Source: DATJLY01 sp963773665 (GTDB lineage: Bacteria > Pseudomonadota > Alphaproteobacteria > ATCC43930 > CGMCC-115725). From it: DNA of 64,000 bases. Made by a program: the position numbers and the translations under genes. The stretch is taken from positions 248,001 through 312,000 of the forward strand of contig CAVZBZ010000001.1 of assembly GCA_963773665.1 (NCBI GenBank), read 5' to 3'. Shown here piece after piece: positions 9,053 to 18,188 of the stretch (the first letter of the stretch is position 1; each line of letters starts with the position of its first letter). The notes beneath the pieces were generated by a model that was given only the letters and a program-made list of their open reading frames with translations, had not been told where the DNA came from and did no database searches.

Positions 9053-10372
9053 TCAGCGGCGCTGCACGATCGCCTCGCGCGCCGGGCGCTTGGCGGGCGG
9101 CGCACCTTCGAGCACATCGCTGAGCTTCGTCGCGAGCGCCGCTTCCTCGACCGCGGCTATGCGATGGAGCGCGTCGGCGATGCGGGTCTGCGGAAATGCG
9201 CGGGCCGCATCGACGCTCTGCGCGAGCGGCAGTCCCAGCGCGCGGTAGAAATCGAGGAGCGTGAGAGTATCGAGCGCGCGCGCCAGCACCCACCCGCCCG
9301 ACGTTGCGGCGACGGCGAACCCGGCGCGCTCCAGAACCGTCAATGCGTCCGCGGCCGCGGTCGCGGAAACGCCGAGCCGCTGCGCCAGCGACGCCGTCGC
9401 GAGCGCGCCGCCGTCGCCCCGGTTTTCCGCCAGTTCGGCGAGGAGCGCGAGACCGAGCCCGAGCCGCTCGACGGCGACGACGAATGCCATGTCCGGGGTC
9501 GCGGCGCGCCAGCGCGGCAGCGCGGCGGATACTACGGCGCCGAACAGCACCGCCGACCACACGACGTACATCCACAGGAGAAAGATCGGGATCGCGGCGA
9601 GCGCGCCATAGACGGCGCGATATGTGGAGAGATGCTCGATATAGAGCGTGAAGCCCAGCTTGAGCGCGTCGATGAGCGCCGCGGCGACAACGCCGCCCGC
9701 GAGCGCCTCGCGCCAACGCACGGCGCAGTTCGGGATGAGCTCGTAGAGCAGCGTGAAGGCGATCGTCTCGAGCGCGAACGGGACGAGGCCCACGAGCCAG
9801 TGCGCGCCGACCGAACCGAAGACCGCGGTCGCGTCGAGTCCGTGCTGCGCCGCGACGAGGTCGAGATAGCTCGGCAGCGAAAAGGCCGTGCCGAGCAGCA
9901 GCGGCCCCAGCGTGACGATCGTCCAGTAGGCGAGAATCCGCTGCACCCATGGCCGCGATGCGCGCACGTGCCAGATGTCGTTGAGCTGATCCTCGATCGT
10001 GGCGAGCAGCAACAGGACGGTGACGGCGAGAGCGAGCACGCCGATCGTCGTCGTCTTGACCGCCGCGTCGGCGAAATAGCGGAACCAGTAATCCATTTCG
10101 GCCCCCACCTCGGGCACGAACCGGCCGAAGAGCCCGGCCAGGATCTGGTCACGCGTGGCGGCGAAGATCGGGAACGCCGAAAGTATCGCAAAGACTATGG
10201 CAATGAGCGGCACAAGCGAGACGAGCGTGGTGTAGCTCAAGGCACCTGCCGCAGCGAGGCAGCCATCGCGAATGAAGCGGCCGACGACATAGCGCAGGAA
10301 GCGCGGAGCCGCGGCCGCAGCGCCCCGCAGCCGCGCCGCCGCCGCATGCATGAGATCGCGCGCGCCCGCCAT
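9053..10372 (-). CDS. YihY/BrkB family inner-membrane protein with C-terminal winged-helix-like extension
   Basis: 439-residue polytopic inner-membrane protein of the family once labelled ribonuclease BN. The diagnostic start (FLRYVVGRFIRDGCLAAAGALSYTTLVSLVPL) is followed by about six hydrophobic segments up to about residue 285. The remaining 150 residues are soluble. They contain ALATASLAQRLGVSATAAADALTVLERAGFAVA, which reads like a winged helix-turn-helix of the kind also found in some E. coli-like YihY homologues. Function unknown; a role in envelope transport is often suggested for the family. It is divergent from fabI across a 138-bp gap. Confidence 0.83.
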   Translation of the reverse strand: MAGARDLMHAAAARLRGAAAAAPRFLRYVVGRFIRDGCLAAAGALSYTTLVSLVPLIAIVFAILSAFPIFAATRDQILAGLFGRFVPEVGAEMDYWFRYFADAAVKTTTIGVLALAVTVLLLLATIEDQLNDIWHVRASRPWVQRILAYWTIVTLGPLLLGTAFSLPSYLDLVAAQHGLDATAVFGSVGAHWLVGLVPFALETIAFTLLYELIPNCAVRWREALAGGVVAAALIDALKLGFTLYIEHLSTYRAVYGALAAIPIFLLWMYVVWSAVLFGAVVSAALPRWRAATPDMAFVVAVERLGLGLALLAELAENRGDGGALATASLAQRLGVSATAAADALTVLERAGFAVAATSGGWVLARALDTLTLLDFYRALGLPLAQSVDAARAFPQTRIADALHRIAAVEEAALATKLSDVLEGAPPAKRPAREAIVQRR

Positions 10373-10510
10373 CGCCTAGCTAACGATTGCCGCAAAGGGC
10401 CGCTCCACTGCGGCGTCATGGCGGCCGGGGGTGCTTTCCGCGGCATGGGGCCATCGTGTAGGATGCTGGTCCTTCCATTGGCGTCGCTGCCGCCCGAGGA
10501 GTGAGTAAGT

Positions 10511-11323
10511 ATGACGGACGGAAAGCCGCTCATGGCCGGCAAGCGAGGCCTGATCATGGGCGTGGCGAACGACCGCTCGATCGCCTGGGGCATCGCCAAG
10601 GCGGTCGCCGACCACGGCGCCGAGCTTGCCTTCACGTATCAGGGCGAGGTGTTCGCGAAGCGCGTGCGGCCCTTGGCCGAAAGCGTCGGCAGCACGATCG
10701 TCCTCGATTGCGACGTGACCGACGAAGGGAGCCTCGACGCCGTCTTCGCGGCGCTCGCGGCGGGCTGGGAGCGCATCGATTTCGTGGTGCACGCGGTCGC
10801 GTACTCGGACGCGAGCGAGCTCAAGGGCCGCTATGTCGACACGTCGCGCGCGAACTTCCTCAAGAGCATGGAGATCTCGTGCTATTCCTTCACCGACATC
10901 TGCCGGCGCGCCGCTCCGCTGATGCCGAAAGGCGGCAGCCTCCTGACCTTGAGCTATCTCGGCGCCGAGCGCGTCACGCCGCACTACAACGTCATGGGCG
11001 TGGTGAAGGCGGCGCTCGAATCGTCGGTGCGCTATCTCGCAGCCGATCTCGGCGGACAGAACGTGCGCGTCAACGCCATCTCGGCCGGACCGATCAAGAC
11101 GCTCGCCGCCTCGGGCATCAGCGACTTCCGGTATATCCTCAAATGGAACCAGTACAACGCGCCGTTGAAGCGCAATGTCGGGATCGAGGAAGTGGGCGGC
11201 GCCAGCGTCTATCTGTTGAGCGACTTGAGCAGCGGCGTCACCGGCGAGGTGCACCACGTCGATTGCGGCTATCACGTCGTCGGCATGAAGGCGCCGGACG
11301 CGCCCGACATTTCCGTCGTGTAG
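10511..11323 (+). CDS. fabI: Enoyl-[acyl-carrier-protein] reductase (NADH), FabI
   Basis: Catalyses the last reduction of each fatty-acid elongation cycle. 270 residues, SDR-like fold with the FabI hallmarks: MGVANDRSIAWGIA at 16-29, SYLGAERV with Tyr149, and the catalytic pair Tyr159/Lys166 (Y-x6-K). It is followed by SAGPIKTLAASGI, the flexible substrate-binding loop region. The ATG at 10511 follows a GAGGAGTGAG ribosome-binding site. It is the first gene of an apparent fabI-aroC-sppA run with 10-bp spacings. Confidence 0.96.
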   Translation: MTDGKPLMAGKRGLIMGVANDRSIAWGIAKAVADHGAELAFTYQGEVFAKRVRPLAESVGSTIVLDCDVTDEGSLDAVFAALAAGWERIDFVVHAVAYSDASELKGRYVDTSRANFLKSMEISCYSFTDICRRAAPLMPKGGSLLTLSYLGAERVTPHYNVMGVVKAALESSVRYLAADLGGQNVRVNAISAGPIKTLAASGISDFRYILKWNQYNAPLKRNVGIEEVGGASVYLLSDLSSGVTGEVHHVDCGYHVVGMKAPDAPDISVV

Positions 11324-11333
11324 CGGGGCGCGC

Positions 11334-12407
11334 GTGGCAGGCAACAGCTTCGGCGAGATATTCCGCTTCACGAGCTGGGGCGAAAGCCACGGGCCCGCGA
11401 TCGGCTGTGTCGTCGACGGCTGCCCGCCGCGCATCGCGCTCGGAGAGGACGACATCCAGCCCTGGCTCGACCGCAGGCGGCCGGGCCAATCGCGCTTCAC
11501 GACGCAGCGCCGCGAAAGCGACCAGGTGAAAATCCTGTCCGGCGTGTTCGAAGGCCGCACCACCGGCACGCCGATCCTGCTTTTGATCGAGAACGAGGAC
11601 GCGCGCTCCAAGGATTACGACGCGATCAAGGACCGCTTCCGGCCGGGCCACGCCGACTACACCTACTGGAAGAAATACGGCATCCGCGACCATCGCGGCG
11701 GCGGCCGCGCCTCGGCGCGCGAGACCGCCTCGCGGGTCGCCGCCGGCGCCATCGCGCGCAAGGTCCTGGGCACCGGCATCGGCATCCGCGGCGCGCTCGT
11801 GCAGATGGGACCGCACCCGATCGACCGCGCGCGCTGGGATTGGAATGCGATCGACGACAATCCGTTCTGGTGTCCCGACCGCGACGCGGCGCAGCGCTGG
11901 GAGGGGTTTCTCGACGGCGTGCGCAAGGCGGGCTCATCGACCGGCGCGGTGATCGAGATCGTCGCGAGCGGCGTGCCGGTGGGGTTGGGCGAGCCGATCT
12001 ACGGCAAGCTCGACGCCGATCTCGCGAGCGCCATGATGGGCATCAACGCCGTCAAGGGCGTCGAGATCGGCGCGGGCTTCGCCGCGGCCTCCTTGAGCGG
12101 CGAGGAGAACGCCGACGAGATGCGCATGGCGGACGGGCGCGTCCGCTTTCTCTCCAACAATGCCGGCGGCATCCTGGGCGGCATCTCGACGGGGCAGGAC
12201 ATCGTCGTGCGCTTCGCGGTGAAGCCGACGAGCTCGATCCCGCAGCCGCGGCGCACCGTCGACATCGACGGAAACGACGTCGAGATTGCGACGAAGGGCC
12301 GGCATGACCCGTGCGTCGGCATCCGCGCCGTGCCGGTCGGCGAGGCGATGATGGCGATCGTGCTTGCCGACCATCTGCTGCGCCACCGCGCGCAGTGCGG
12401 CACGTAG
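11334..12407 (+). CDS. aroC: Chorismate synthase
   Basis: FMN-dependent enzyme that converts 5-enolpyruvylshikimate 3-phosphate to chorismate, the last common step of aromatic amino acid synthesis. 357 residues starting at GTG 11334, 10 bp after the fabI stop. Recognisable family blocks are FRFTSWGESHGPAIGCVVDG, RPGQSRFTTQRRESD and GIRDHRGGGRASARET. Next come FLSNNAGGILGGISTGQDIV and, near the C-terminus, KGRHDPCVGIRAVPVGEAM. All are intact. Confidence 0.97.
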   Translation: MAGNSFGEIFRFTSWGESHGPAIGCVVDGCPPRIALGEDDIQPWLDRRRPGQSRFTTQRRESDQVKILSGVFEGRTTGTPILLLIENEDARSKDYDAIKDRFRPGHADYTYWKKYGIRDHRGGGRASARETASRVAAGAIARKVLGTGIGIRGALVQMGPHPIDRARWDWNAIDDNPFWCPDRDAAQRWEGFLDGVRKAGSSTGAVIEIVASGVPVGLGEPIYGKLDADLASAMMGINAVKGVEIGAGFAAASLSGEENADEMRMADGRVRFLSNNAGGILGGISTGQDIVVRFAVKPTSSIPQPRRTVDIDGNDVEIATKGRHDPCVGIRAVPVGEAMMAIVLADHLLRHRAQCGT

Positions 12408-12417
12408 GGGCCGGGGG

Positions 12418-14178
12418 ATGCGCCGCTTCATCGTCGGATTTTTCGCCGTCATCGGCGCGCTGGTTTTCGTCGCGATTTTGGCCGGCGTCGGCGTGGCATT
12501 GTGGAGCCGCTCGCGGGGGCCGACCATCGCCGACAACACGGTGCTGTCGGTCGATATCGGCGGGGGCTTTCCCGATGCCCCGCCGTCGTCGGCGCTGTCG
12601 AAGCTGCTTTTCCCCGGCCGGCCGTCGCTGCGCGACGTGCTCGACGCGCTCGACCGGGCAAGCGACGATCCGCGCGTCACCGGCCTCATCGCCCGCTTCG
12701 GCGACGGCAAGATCGGCCTCGCCGGCGCGCAGGAGCTGCGCGACGCAATCCTGCGCTTGCGCGCCAAGGGCAAGCGCACCGTAGCCTATGCCGACAGTTT
12801 CGGCGAATTCTCGTCGGGGACGCGCAGCTATTATCTCGCCAGCGCGTTCGACGACATCTGGGTGCAGCCGCTGGGCCTCGTGGGATTGGTCGGATTGCGC
12901 GCCGAGGAGCCGTTCTTCCGCGGCACGCTCGACCTGTTGGGCATCGCGCCGCGCTTCGACCATCGCGAGCAGTACAAATCGGCCGTCGATTTCCTGACCG
13001 AAAAGGCGATGACCGATCCCGACCGCGAGCAGATCGGCGCGCTCCTCGAATCCGTCTATGGCCAGATCGTCCAGGGCATAGCGTCCGATCGGAAGCTCGA
13101 CCAAAGCGCCGTCCGCGCACTCGTCGATCGCGGCCCGCTTCTGGCGCAGGAAGCGCTCGACGCGCATCTCATCACTCATGTCGGCTATGCCGACGAGGCG
13201 ATGGCCTCGATCGGCGTCGCGCCGGGCGGCGAGAAGCGGCCGGTGCCGCTGCAGCGCTATCTCGATGCCGTCGGCCGTCCGCACCAGAGCGGGCCCGAGA
13301 TCGCGCTCATCTACGCCAACGGCCTCATCACCCGCGGCAATGGCGGCGACAGCACCTTCGTGGGCTCGGGCCAGGCAGGATCCGACGCGCTCATTCGCGC
13401 CTTCCGCATGGCCGAGCGCGATCCGAAGGTGCGCGCCATCCTGTTCCGCATCGACAGTCCCGGCGGATCGGCGGTCGCATCCGAATCGATCTGGCGCGAA
13501 ACGCTGCGCGCCAAGGAGGCGGGCAAGAAGCTCATCGTCAGCATGGGCGATGTCGCGGGCTCGGGCGGCTATTACATCGCGGCCGCGGCCGACAAGATCG
13601 TGGCCCATCCCGCGACGCTCACCGGCTCGATCGGCGTGCTCGCGGGCAAGGTAGTGCTGAATGGCCTGCTCGCCAAGATCGGCGCCGGCACGAGCGCGGT
13701 CGATGTCGGCGCCAACGCCGGCCTCTTCAGCGCCTTCAAGGATTTCTCCCCGACGGAATCTCAGCGTTTCGAAGCGTTTCTCGACAACGTCTATGCCGGG
13801 TTCAAGAATCGCGTCGCGCAGGGCCGCAAGATGGACCCGGCCGCGGTCGAGGCGGTCGCCAAGGGCCGCATCTGGTCGGGCGAGGACGCGAAGGCGAAGG
13901 GCCTCGTCGATGCCTTGGGCGGCTACGACACGGCGCTCGCTCTGGCAAAAGAGGAAGCGGGCATCCCGGCCACGAGCGACGTCACGATCAAGATCTTTCC
14001 GCCGCCAGAGAGCCCGGTGAGCGCGCTTCTCGCCCGCGTCACGGGGCGCAGTCCGCCGGACGGCGAGCAGGCGATGCTCGACCGCACGCTCGCGGCATTG
14101 CGCCCGCTCCTCCTGCAGCTTGAATGGATGAGCGCGCCGCCGGGCGCCCTCACCATGGCGCCCGTCGAGGTGCAGTAG
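12418..14178 (+). CDS. sppA: Signal peptide peptidase SppA, long (67-kDa) type
   Basis: 586-residue membrane-anchored serine/lysine protease that degrades cleaved signal peptides. There is one N-terminal transmembrane segment (about residues 5-30) followed by two tandem S49 domains. By analogy with E. coli SppA the catalytic Lys is K187 in REQYKSAVD of the first domain, and the nucleophile is S382 in AGSGGYYIAA of the second. SPGGSAVASE precedes it. The ATG at 12418 lies 10 bp after the aroC stop, with a GGGGG ribosome-binding site; upstream in-frame codons would overlap aroC. Confidence 0.94.
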   Translation: MRRFIVGFFAVIGALVFVAILAGVGVALWSRSRGPTIADNTVLSVDIGGGFPDAPPSSALSKLLFPGRPSLRDVLDALDRASDDPRVTGLIARFGDGKIGLAGAQELRDAILRLRAKGKRTVAYADSFGEFSSGTRSYYLASAFDDIWVQPLGLVGLVGLRAEEPFFRGTLDLLGIAPRFDHREQYKSAVDFLTEKAMTDPDREQIGALLESVYGQIVQGIASDRKLDQSAVRALVDRGPLLAQEALDAHLITHVGYADEAMASIGVAPGGEKRPVPLQRYLDAVGRPHQSGPEIALIYANGLITRGNGGDSTFVGSGQAGSDALIRAFRMAERDPKVRAILFRIDSPGGSAVASESIWRETLRAKEAGKKLIVSMGDVAGSGGYYIAAAADKIVAHPATLTGSIGVLAGKVVLNGLLAKIGAGTSAVDVGANAGLFSAFKDFSPTESQRFEAFLDNVYAGFKNRVAQGRKMDPAAVEAVAKGRIWSGEDAKAKGLVDALGGYDTALALAKEEAGIPATSDVTIKIFPPPESPVSALLARVTGRSPPDGEQAMLDRTLAALRPLLLQLEWMSAPPGALTMAPVEVQ

Positions 14179-14198
14179 CCGATCATGCCTTCGCTGAG

Positions 14199-15068
14199 TT
14201 ATCGGCGATCACGCTCGTAAGCTTCGAGGACCAGCTGAATTAGCTCCGTCTCCGATTTGGTCGGATGACGTTTGCGCGCATGTTCGAGTAAACGCTTGCG
14301 AGCTGCGGCATCAGAGATTCGCGCCTTAAGAAGCGTTTGCACTTCAGCAACCCTCGTCGGCTGAGCCTCTGCACTCAGCCGAAGCTCGAATACCGCATCG
14401 TCCACACTGTGGTATTCGGCATCCGTCAAATACCCAAGTCTGTGGCCGCGCCGATACTCAATTCCGGGTCTCGCCTGATAACCCGCGAGAAAGATATCTC
14501 CGAGACCAAATACGAACATTGCCACATCGGTGAGTCTTTCGTTGGCCAGTGTCGTGGATTCTCTGATTCCATTGGCCTCAAGTACGTAGTGACATAGTTC
14601 GTGACATAGGATCGCTTGAGCAGCTGAAAGATTAAGAAAAAACTCGGTTCCAACGGAGATCTTCACCCAGCCGTCTTGGACGAGGAATTGACCAGCGGCG
14701 CCAAATATCAATTCCACGACAATCTTAGGTTTCATCATCGGTACTGAAAGCGCGGGCGCCACCCGACGAACGTGTCTCAGTAATTCCGCTAATATATCGT
14801 CATGTGAAAGGCCTGAGAGGGATCGTGGGCTGAGAACCAGTTCCACTCCCGCACTGTCTTCTCGTGGTCCCCACGCCCGCTTCACGAGTCGTTCGATCTT
14901 AGTGTCTAAGTCGTCCAATGGCCTATGGGAGGCGCGACCAATTCTAGACGGATGCCGTTGCCGCTTCCGCGATCTCAGATAGGAAACAATGCCCACTGAG
15001 CCCACAGCGGTACAACACAAGACAGCGGCCCATATCGGCCACGCGCTCTCCATCGCGTCCTTACCCAA
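14199..15068 (-). CDS. Membrane-anchored zinc metallopeptidase-like protein (HExxH ... NExxTD)
   Basis: 289-residue protein not matched to a named family by eye. It has one N-terminal hydrophobic segment (about 9-30) followed by basic residues (RSRKRQRHP), which predicts a cytoplasmic catalytic part. A gluzincin-like core follows: HELCH at 156-160 preceded by a hydrophobic helix, and NERLTD at 176-181, a plausible site for the third zinc ligand. The C-terminal quarter is charged and helical. Base composition is visibly less GC-rich than the flanks and codon use is more relaxed, suggesting acquisition. It is convergent with sppA (20-bp gap). A second start at ATG 15053 is possible. Confidence 0.6.
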   Translation of the reverse strand: MGKDAMESAWPIWAAVLCCTAVGSVGIVSYLRSRKRQRHPSRIGRASHRPLDDLDTKIERLVKRAWGPREDSAGVELVLSPRSLSGLSHDDILAELLRHVRRVAPALSVPMMKPKIVVELIFGAAGQFLVQDGWVKISVGTEFFLNLSAAQAILCHELCHYVLEANGIRESTTLANERLTDVAMFVFGLGDIFLAGYQARPGIEYRRGHRLGYLTDAEYHSVDDAVFELRLSAEAQPTRVAEVQTLLKARISDAAARKRLLEHARKRHPTKSETELIQLVLEAYERDRR

Positions 15069-15079
15069 TTAGCGACAGT

Positions 15080-16081
15080 CTAAGTGTGGAGCGTGTTCTC
15101 CACGAACAGCTCTTCGACCGCGAAGCGGCGCGGAATGTAGCTCTGCTCGTGCGCGTAGCGGACGAAGGTGTCGATCGCCTTGCGGTTCGCGGATACCCCG
15201 TGCGGCCAGGCATTGTCGCCCCAGACGCGGCGTTCGTCCTCGAGGAAGAACACGGCGTCGGGGAAGAGCGTGTGCTTGGCGTTGGCGAAATAGAAGGCGT
15301 CGGTCTGGCGCTGCGCCTCGCGGAAGGCATTGACGATGGGCTCCGCCACCCACGGCCGCGCGCGCAACGACGCCTCGCTCATCACCACCGTATGCGTCAC
15401 CGGGAAGAAGCCGACTTTACGCGAATAATCGGCGCACTCGGCGCGCGCGTCGGCGAAGATGCGGCGGATGCGCGGGTCGCCCTTCAAATATTCGTCGGGC
15501 GCCTCGGGCCCGATCACGGCATCGACCTCGCCGGCAATGAGAAGCTGGCCGGGCGTGCGGTTCGGCACGATTTCGACCTTGATGCCCTTCGGCATGACGA
15601 AGCCGGCGTTCTCGGGCGCGCGCGTGACCCATGTCACGTCCTCGGGCGCCAGCCCGTAATGCTCCTTGAAGATGCCGCGCAGCCACAGATTGACGGTGTA
15701 GCGATAGCCGATCGAGGCAATGCGCTTGCCCTTGAGCTCGCTCGGACTGCAATAGGGCGCGTCGGCGCGGCAGAAGACATAGGCCAGGACCGCCATGCGC
15801 AGCGGAAAAATCGGCAGCGCGATCACCGGCTCGCCGCGCCCCTTCGCCGCGACATAGAGCGAGAACGACATCTCGGCGATGTCGAACTCCTCGTACACCG
15901 GGCGGTTGCAGAATTCAGCGATATGCGGGCTCGCCGTCTCGAGCACGATGCCGTCGGGATGCACCTTGCCGTCGATGAGCGGCCGGGTGCGGTCGTATTC
16001 GGCGATCGCGAGGCGCAGCTTCAACGGCGCAGAAGTGGCTGCGGATGCTGTCTTGCGGGCGGAAATATCGTCGGGTGCCAC
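15080..16081 (-). CDS. Solute-binding-like protein related to 4,5-dihydroxyphthalate decarboxylase
   Basis: 333-residue two-lobe periplasmic-binding-protein fold of the NMT1/THI5-like and 4,5-dihydroxyphthalate decarboxylase group. Family signs are KLRLAIAEYDRTRPL, a FDIAEMSFSLYV block, GKRIASIGYRYTVNLWLRG, and VNAFREAQRQ. There is no signal peptide, so it is more likely a cytoplasmic enzyme or sensor than an ABC-transporter binding protein, and no permease genes adjoin it. The GTG at 16081 was chosen because it places the first beta-strand at the right distance. A paralogue of the same type lies at 53887-54879. Substrate unknown. Confidence 0.72.
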   Translation of the reverse strand: MAPDDISARKTASAATSAPLKLRLAIAEYDRTRPLIDGKVHPDGIVLETASPHIAEFCNRPVYEEFDIAEMSFSLYVAAKGRGEPVIALPIFPLRMAVLAYVFCRADAPYCSPSELKGKRIASIGYRYTVNLWLRGIFKEHYGLAPEDVTWVTRAPENAGFVMPKGIKVEIVPNRTPGQLLIAGEVDAVIGPEAPDEYLKGDPRIRRIFADARAECADYSRKVGFFPVTHTVVMSEASLRARPWVAEPIVNAFREAQRQTDAFYFANAKHTLFPDAVFFLEDERRVWGDNAWPHGVSANRKAIDTFVRYAHEQSYIPRRFAVEELFVENTLHT

Positions 16082-16149
16082 GGGGTGCGCTCCTTCGGCT
16101 CGATCGCGCCAAGGGTAACATCGTCCGCCCGCCCGCGGCAATCGCCGCC

Positions 16150-17421
16150 TCAGCCGCGCTCGAAGAGCGCGACGAGCTCGAGATGGGGCGACCAGACGAA
16201 ACTGTCGAACGGCGCGATGGCGGCGATCCGGAAGCCGCCTTCGACGAGCGCCTTTGCATCGCGCGCGAAGGTCGCGGCATTGCACGAGACGGCAACGGCG
16301 CGCCCAACGGACGAGGCGGCAAGCGCCTTGCTCTGCGCCAAGGCGCCGGCGCGCGGCGGGTCGAACACGACGCAATCGAACCGTTCGAGTCCGGAAGGTG
16401 CGAGCGGGCGCGCCGCGAGATCGCGCGCCTCGGCCGTGACGCGGGCCCCGAGCCCGGCGCGCGCGGCGGCGGATTTGAGCGCGGCAAGCGCGGCTTCATC
16501 GCCCTCGACGGCGTGAACGGATGCTGCGGCCGCAAGCGGAAAGGTGAAGGTGCCGATGCCGGCGAAGAGATCGGCGATATGGCGCGCGCCCGAAGCGGCC
16601 TCCAAGACCGCGGCGATGAGCTCCAGATCGGCCTCGGCGCTCGCCTGAAGAAAGGCGTCGTACGGCAGATCGATCGCGACGCCGCCCATCGTCACACGCA
16701 CCGGGCGATGCTGTGCTACGGGCGCCGGCTCTTCTCCGCGCGTGCGCCAGGCGAGCCGCGCCAGATCCTCGGCGCGGGCGAACTCGGCGAGCGCCTCGAG
16801 CGCGGCAAGGGCGGGTTTTTGCGCGAGATCGAGCAGCAGGTCGATCCCGCTCTCGGCCAAGGTCGCGGTCGCGGCGGCTTCGCCATCCGGGGCGATTATC
16901 TTTTCCGCAAGCCGCCGCAGCGGTGCGACGAGCGCCATGAGGCGCGGATGCAGCACGGCGCAGCGATGCATGTCGATGACGCGATGGCTTGCCCGCGCCC
17001 GGAACCCGATCTCGACCGCACCTGCGCGGGGGCGCCGCAAGGTCAGCCGCGCGCGCCGCCGCGTGCCGGGCGGAAGGAGGCGGATCGGACGGATCGGCGC
17101 ATCGGCCAAACCCTGGCGCTCGAGCGCCGCCCTGAGCCATGCCGTCTTGCTCGCGGCATAAAGGTCCGCCGGGAGATGCTGGAGCGCGCAGCCGCCGCAC
17201 AGGCCGAAATGCGGGCAGCGCGGTTCCACGCGAGGAGCCTTTGCCTCGAATGCCAAAACCTCGCCCTCGCACCCCTCGCCATGGCGGGCCCCGAGCCGCG
17301 CGCGCACGCGGTCGCCCGGCACGGTGAAGGGCAGGAAAACGCGGACGCCGTCGTGGTGCGCGATGCCGTCGCCGCGCACGCCGATGCTTTCGACATCCAG
17401 CACGACAGGATCGCCGCTCAT
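16150..17421 (-). CDS. Class I SAM-dependent RNA (uracil-5-)methyltransferase, RlmC/RlmD/TrmA type
   Basis: 423-residue m5U methyltransferase. An N-terminal TRAM-like beta-barrel (about 1-60) is followed by an iron-sulfur cysteine cluster in PRCPHFGLCGGC. The SAM-binding motif is ADLFAGIGTFTFPLA. The FDPPRAG motif follows, and the catalytic cysteine lies in VSCNAATFARDA. The GTG/ATG choice is clear: ATG 17421 overlaps the tlyA stop as ATGA, indicating translational coupling. Which RNA base it modifies (23S U747/U1939 or tRNA U54) cannot be told here. Confidence 0.88.
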   Translation of the reverse strand: MSGDPVVLDVESIGVRGDGIAHHDGVRVFLPFTVPGDRVRARLGARHGEGCEGEVLAFEAKAPRVEPRCPHFGLCGGCALQHLPADLYAASKTAWLRAALERQGLADAPIRPIRLLPPGTRRRARLTLRRPRAGAVEIGFRARASHRVIDMHRCAVLHPRLMALVAPLRRLAEKIIAPDGEAAATATLAESGIDLLLDLAQKPALAALEALAEFARAEDLARLAWRTRGEEPAPVAQHRPVRVTMGGVAIDLPYDAFLQASAEADLELIAAVLEAASGARHIADLFAGIGTFTFPLAAAASVHAVEGDEAALAALKSAAARAGLGARVTAEARDLAARPLAPSGLERFDCVVFDPPRAGALAQSKALAASSVGRAVAVSCNAATFARDAKALVEGGFRIAAIAPFDSFVWSPHLELVALFERG

Positions 17422-18188
17422 GCCGCGTTCCGCCGCGCGGAGATCAGGAACTCGACATTGCCCTCGGGCCCGCGGAGGGGGCTCTCGATCACGCCCTCGA
17501 CACGCCAAGGGGCCTGCGCGTCGAGCCAGCGGGCGATGCGCTCGCACACCTCGCGATGAAGATCGGGATCGCGCACCACGCCGCCCTTGTCTACGCGTGC
17601 GGGTCCCACCTCGAATTGCGGCTTGATGAGCGCGACGAGGCGCGCCCCGCCTGCCGCGAGCGCGAGCGCAGCCGGCAGCACGGTCTCGAGTCCGATGAAG
17701 CTCGCATCGCAGACGATGAGGTCCGGCGCCTCCGGCACTTGCGATTTCGTCAGATAGCGCGCGTTGACGCGCTCCAGCACGACGACACGCGGATCGTTGC
17801 GCAGCTTCCAGGCAAGCTGTCCGTGGCCGACATCGACCGCATAGACGCGCCGCGCGCCGCGGGCGAGCAGCACGTCGGTAAAGCCGCCGGTCGAGGCGCC
17901 GATGTCGAGCGCAACCATGCCGGCCGGATCGATCGCGAAGTGATCGAGCGCATGCGCAAGCTTCACGCCGCCGCGCGAGACCCAGGGATGATCGCGGCCG
18001 CGCAGCTCGAGCGGAACGTCCTCGGCGAAAGCAGTGCCAGGCTTGTCGAGACGGCGGTCGCCGCTCCACACCGCGCCCGCGAGCACGAGCGCCTGCGCCC
18101 TGGCGCGGCTTTCCGCAAATCCCCGCTCGACGAGAAGCGTGTCGAGCCGCCGCTTGAGGCTTCTGCCCTTCGCGCGCTGCTCAGGCAA
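17418..18188 (-). CDS. tlyA: TlyA family rRNA (cytidine-2'-O)-methyltransferase / hemolysin-like
   Basis: 256-residue protein with an N-terminal S4 RNA-binding domain (KRRLDTLLVERGFAESRARAQ...) fused to an FtsJ-like Rossmann methyltransferase (VSRGGVKLAHALDHF, ALDIGASTGGFTDVLL). TlyA proteins 2'-O-methylate 16S/23S rRNA; the haemolysin label is historical. No ATG or GTG exists at the right place. The TTG at 18188 overlaps the dxs stop by 8 bp and is the only start that keeps the S4 domain. Its stop overlaps the next methyltransferase, so dxs-tlyA-methyltransferase form a coupled minus-strand operon. Confidence 0.88.
   Translation of the reverse strand: MPEQRAKGRSLKRRLDTLLVERGFAESRARAQALVLAGAVWSGDRRLDKPGTAFAEDVPLELRGRDHPWVSRGGVKLAHALDHFAIDPAGMVALDIGASTGGFTDVLLARGARRVYAVDVGHGQLAWKLRNDPRVVVLERVNARYLTKSQVPEAPDLIVCDASFIGLETVLPAALALAAGGARLVALIKPQFEVGPARVDKGGVVRDPDLHREVCERIARWLDAQAPWRVEGVIESPLRGPEGNVEFLISARRNAA

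Noticed and set aside
9164..10504. Plus-strand frame opposite the BrkB-like gene that would run close to fabI
   Set aside because: Charged low-complexity composition (Arg/Glu/Asp-rich), no start signal, and fully antisense to a clear membrane protein.
14199..15068. Toxin-antitoxin or defence system around the metallopeptidase
   Set aside because: No partner gene, no restriction/nuclease motif and no repeats. It is a single orphan gene between housekeeping genes.
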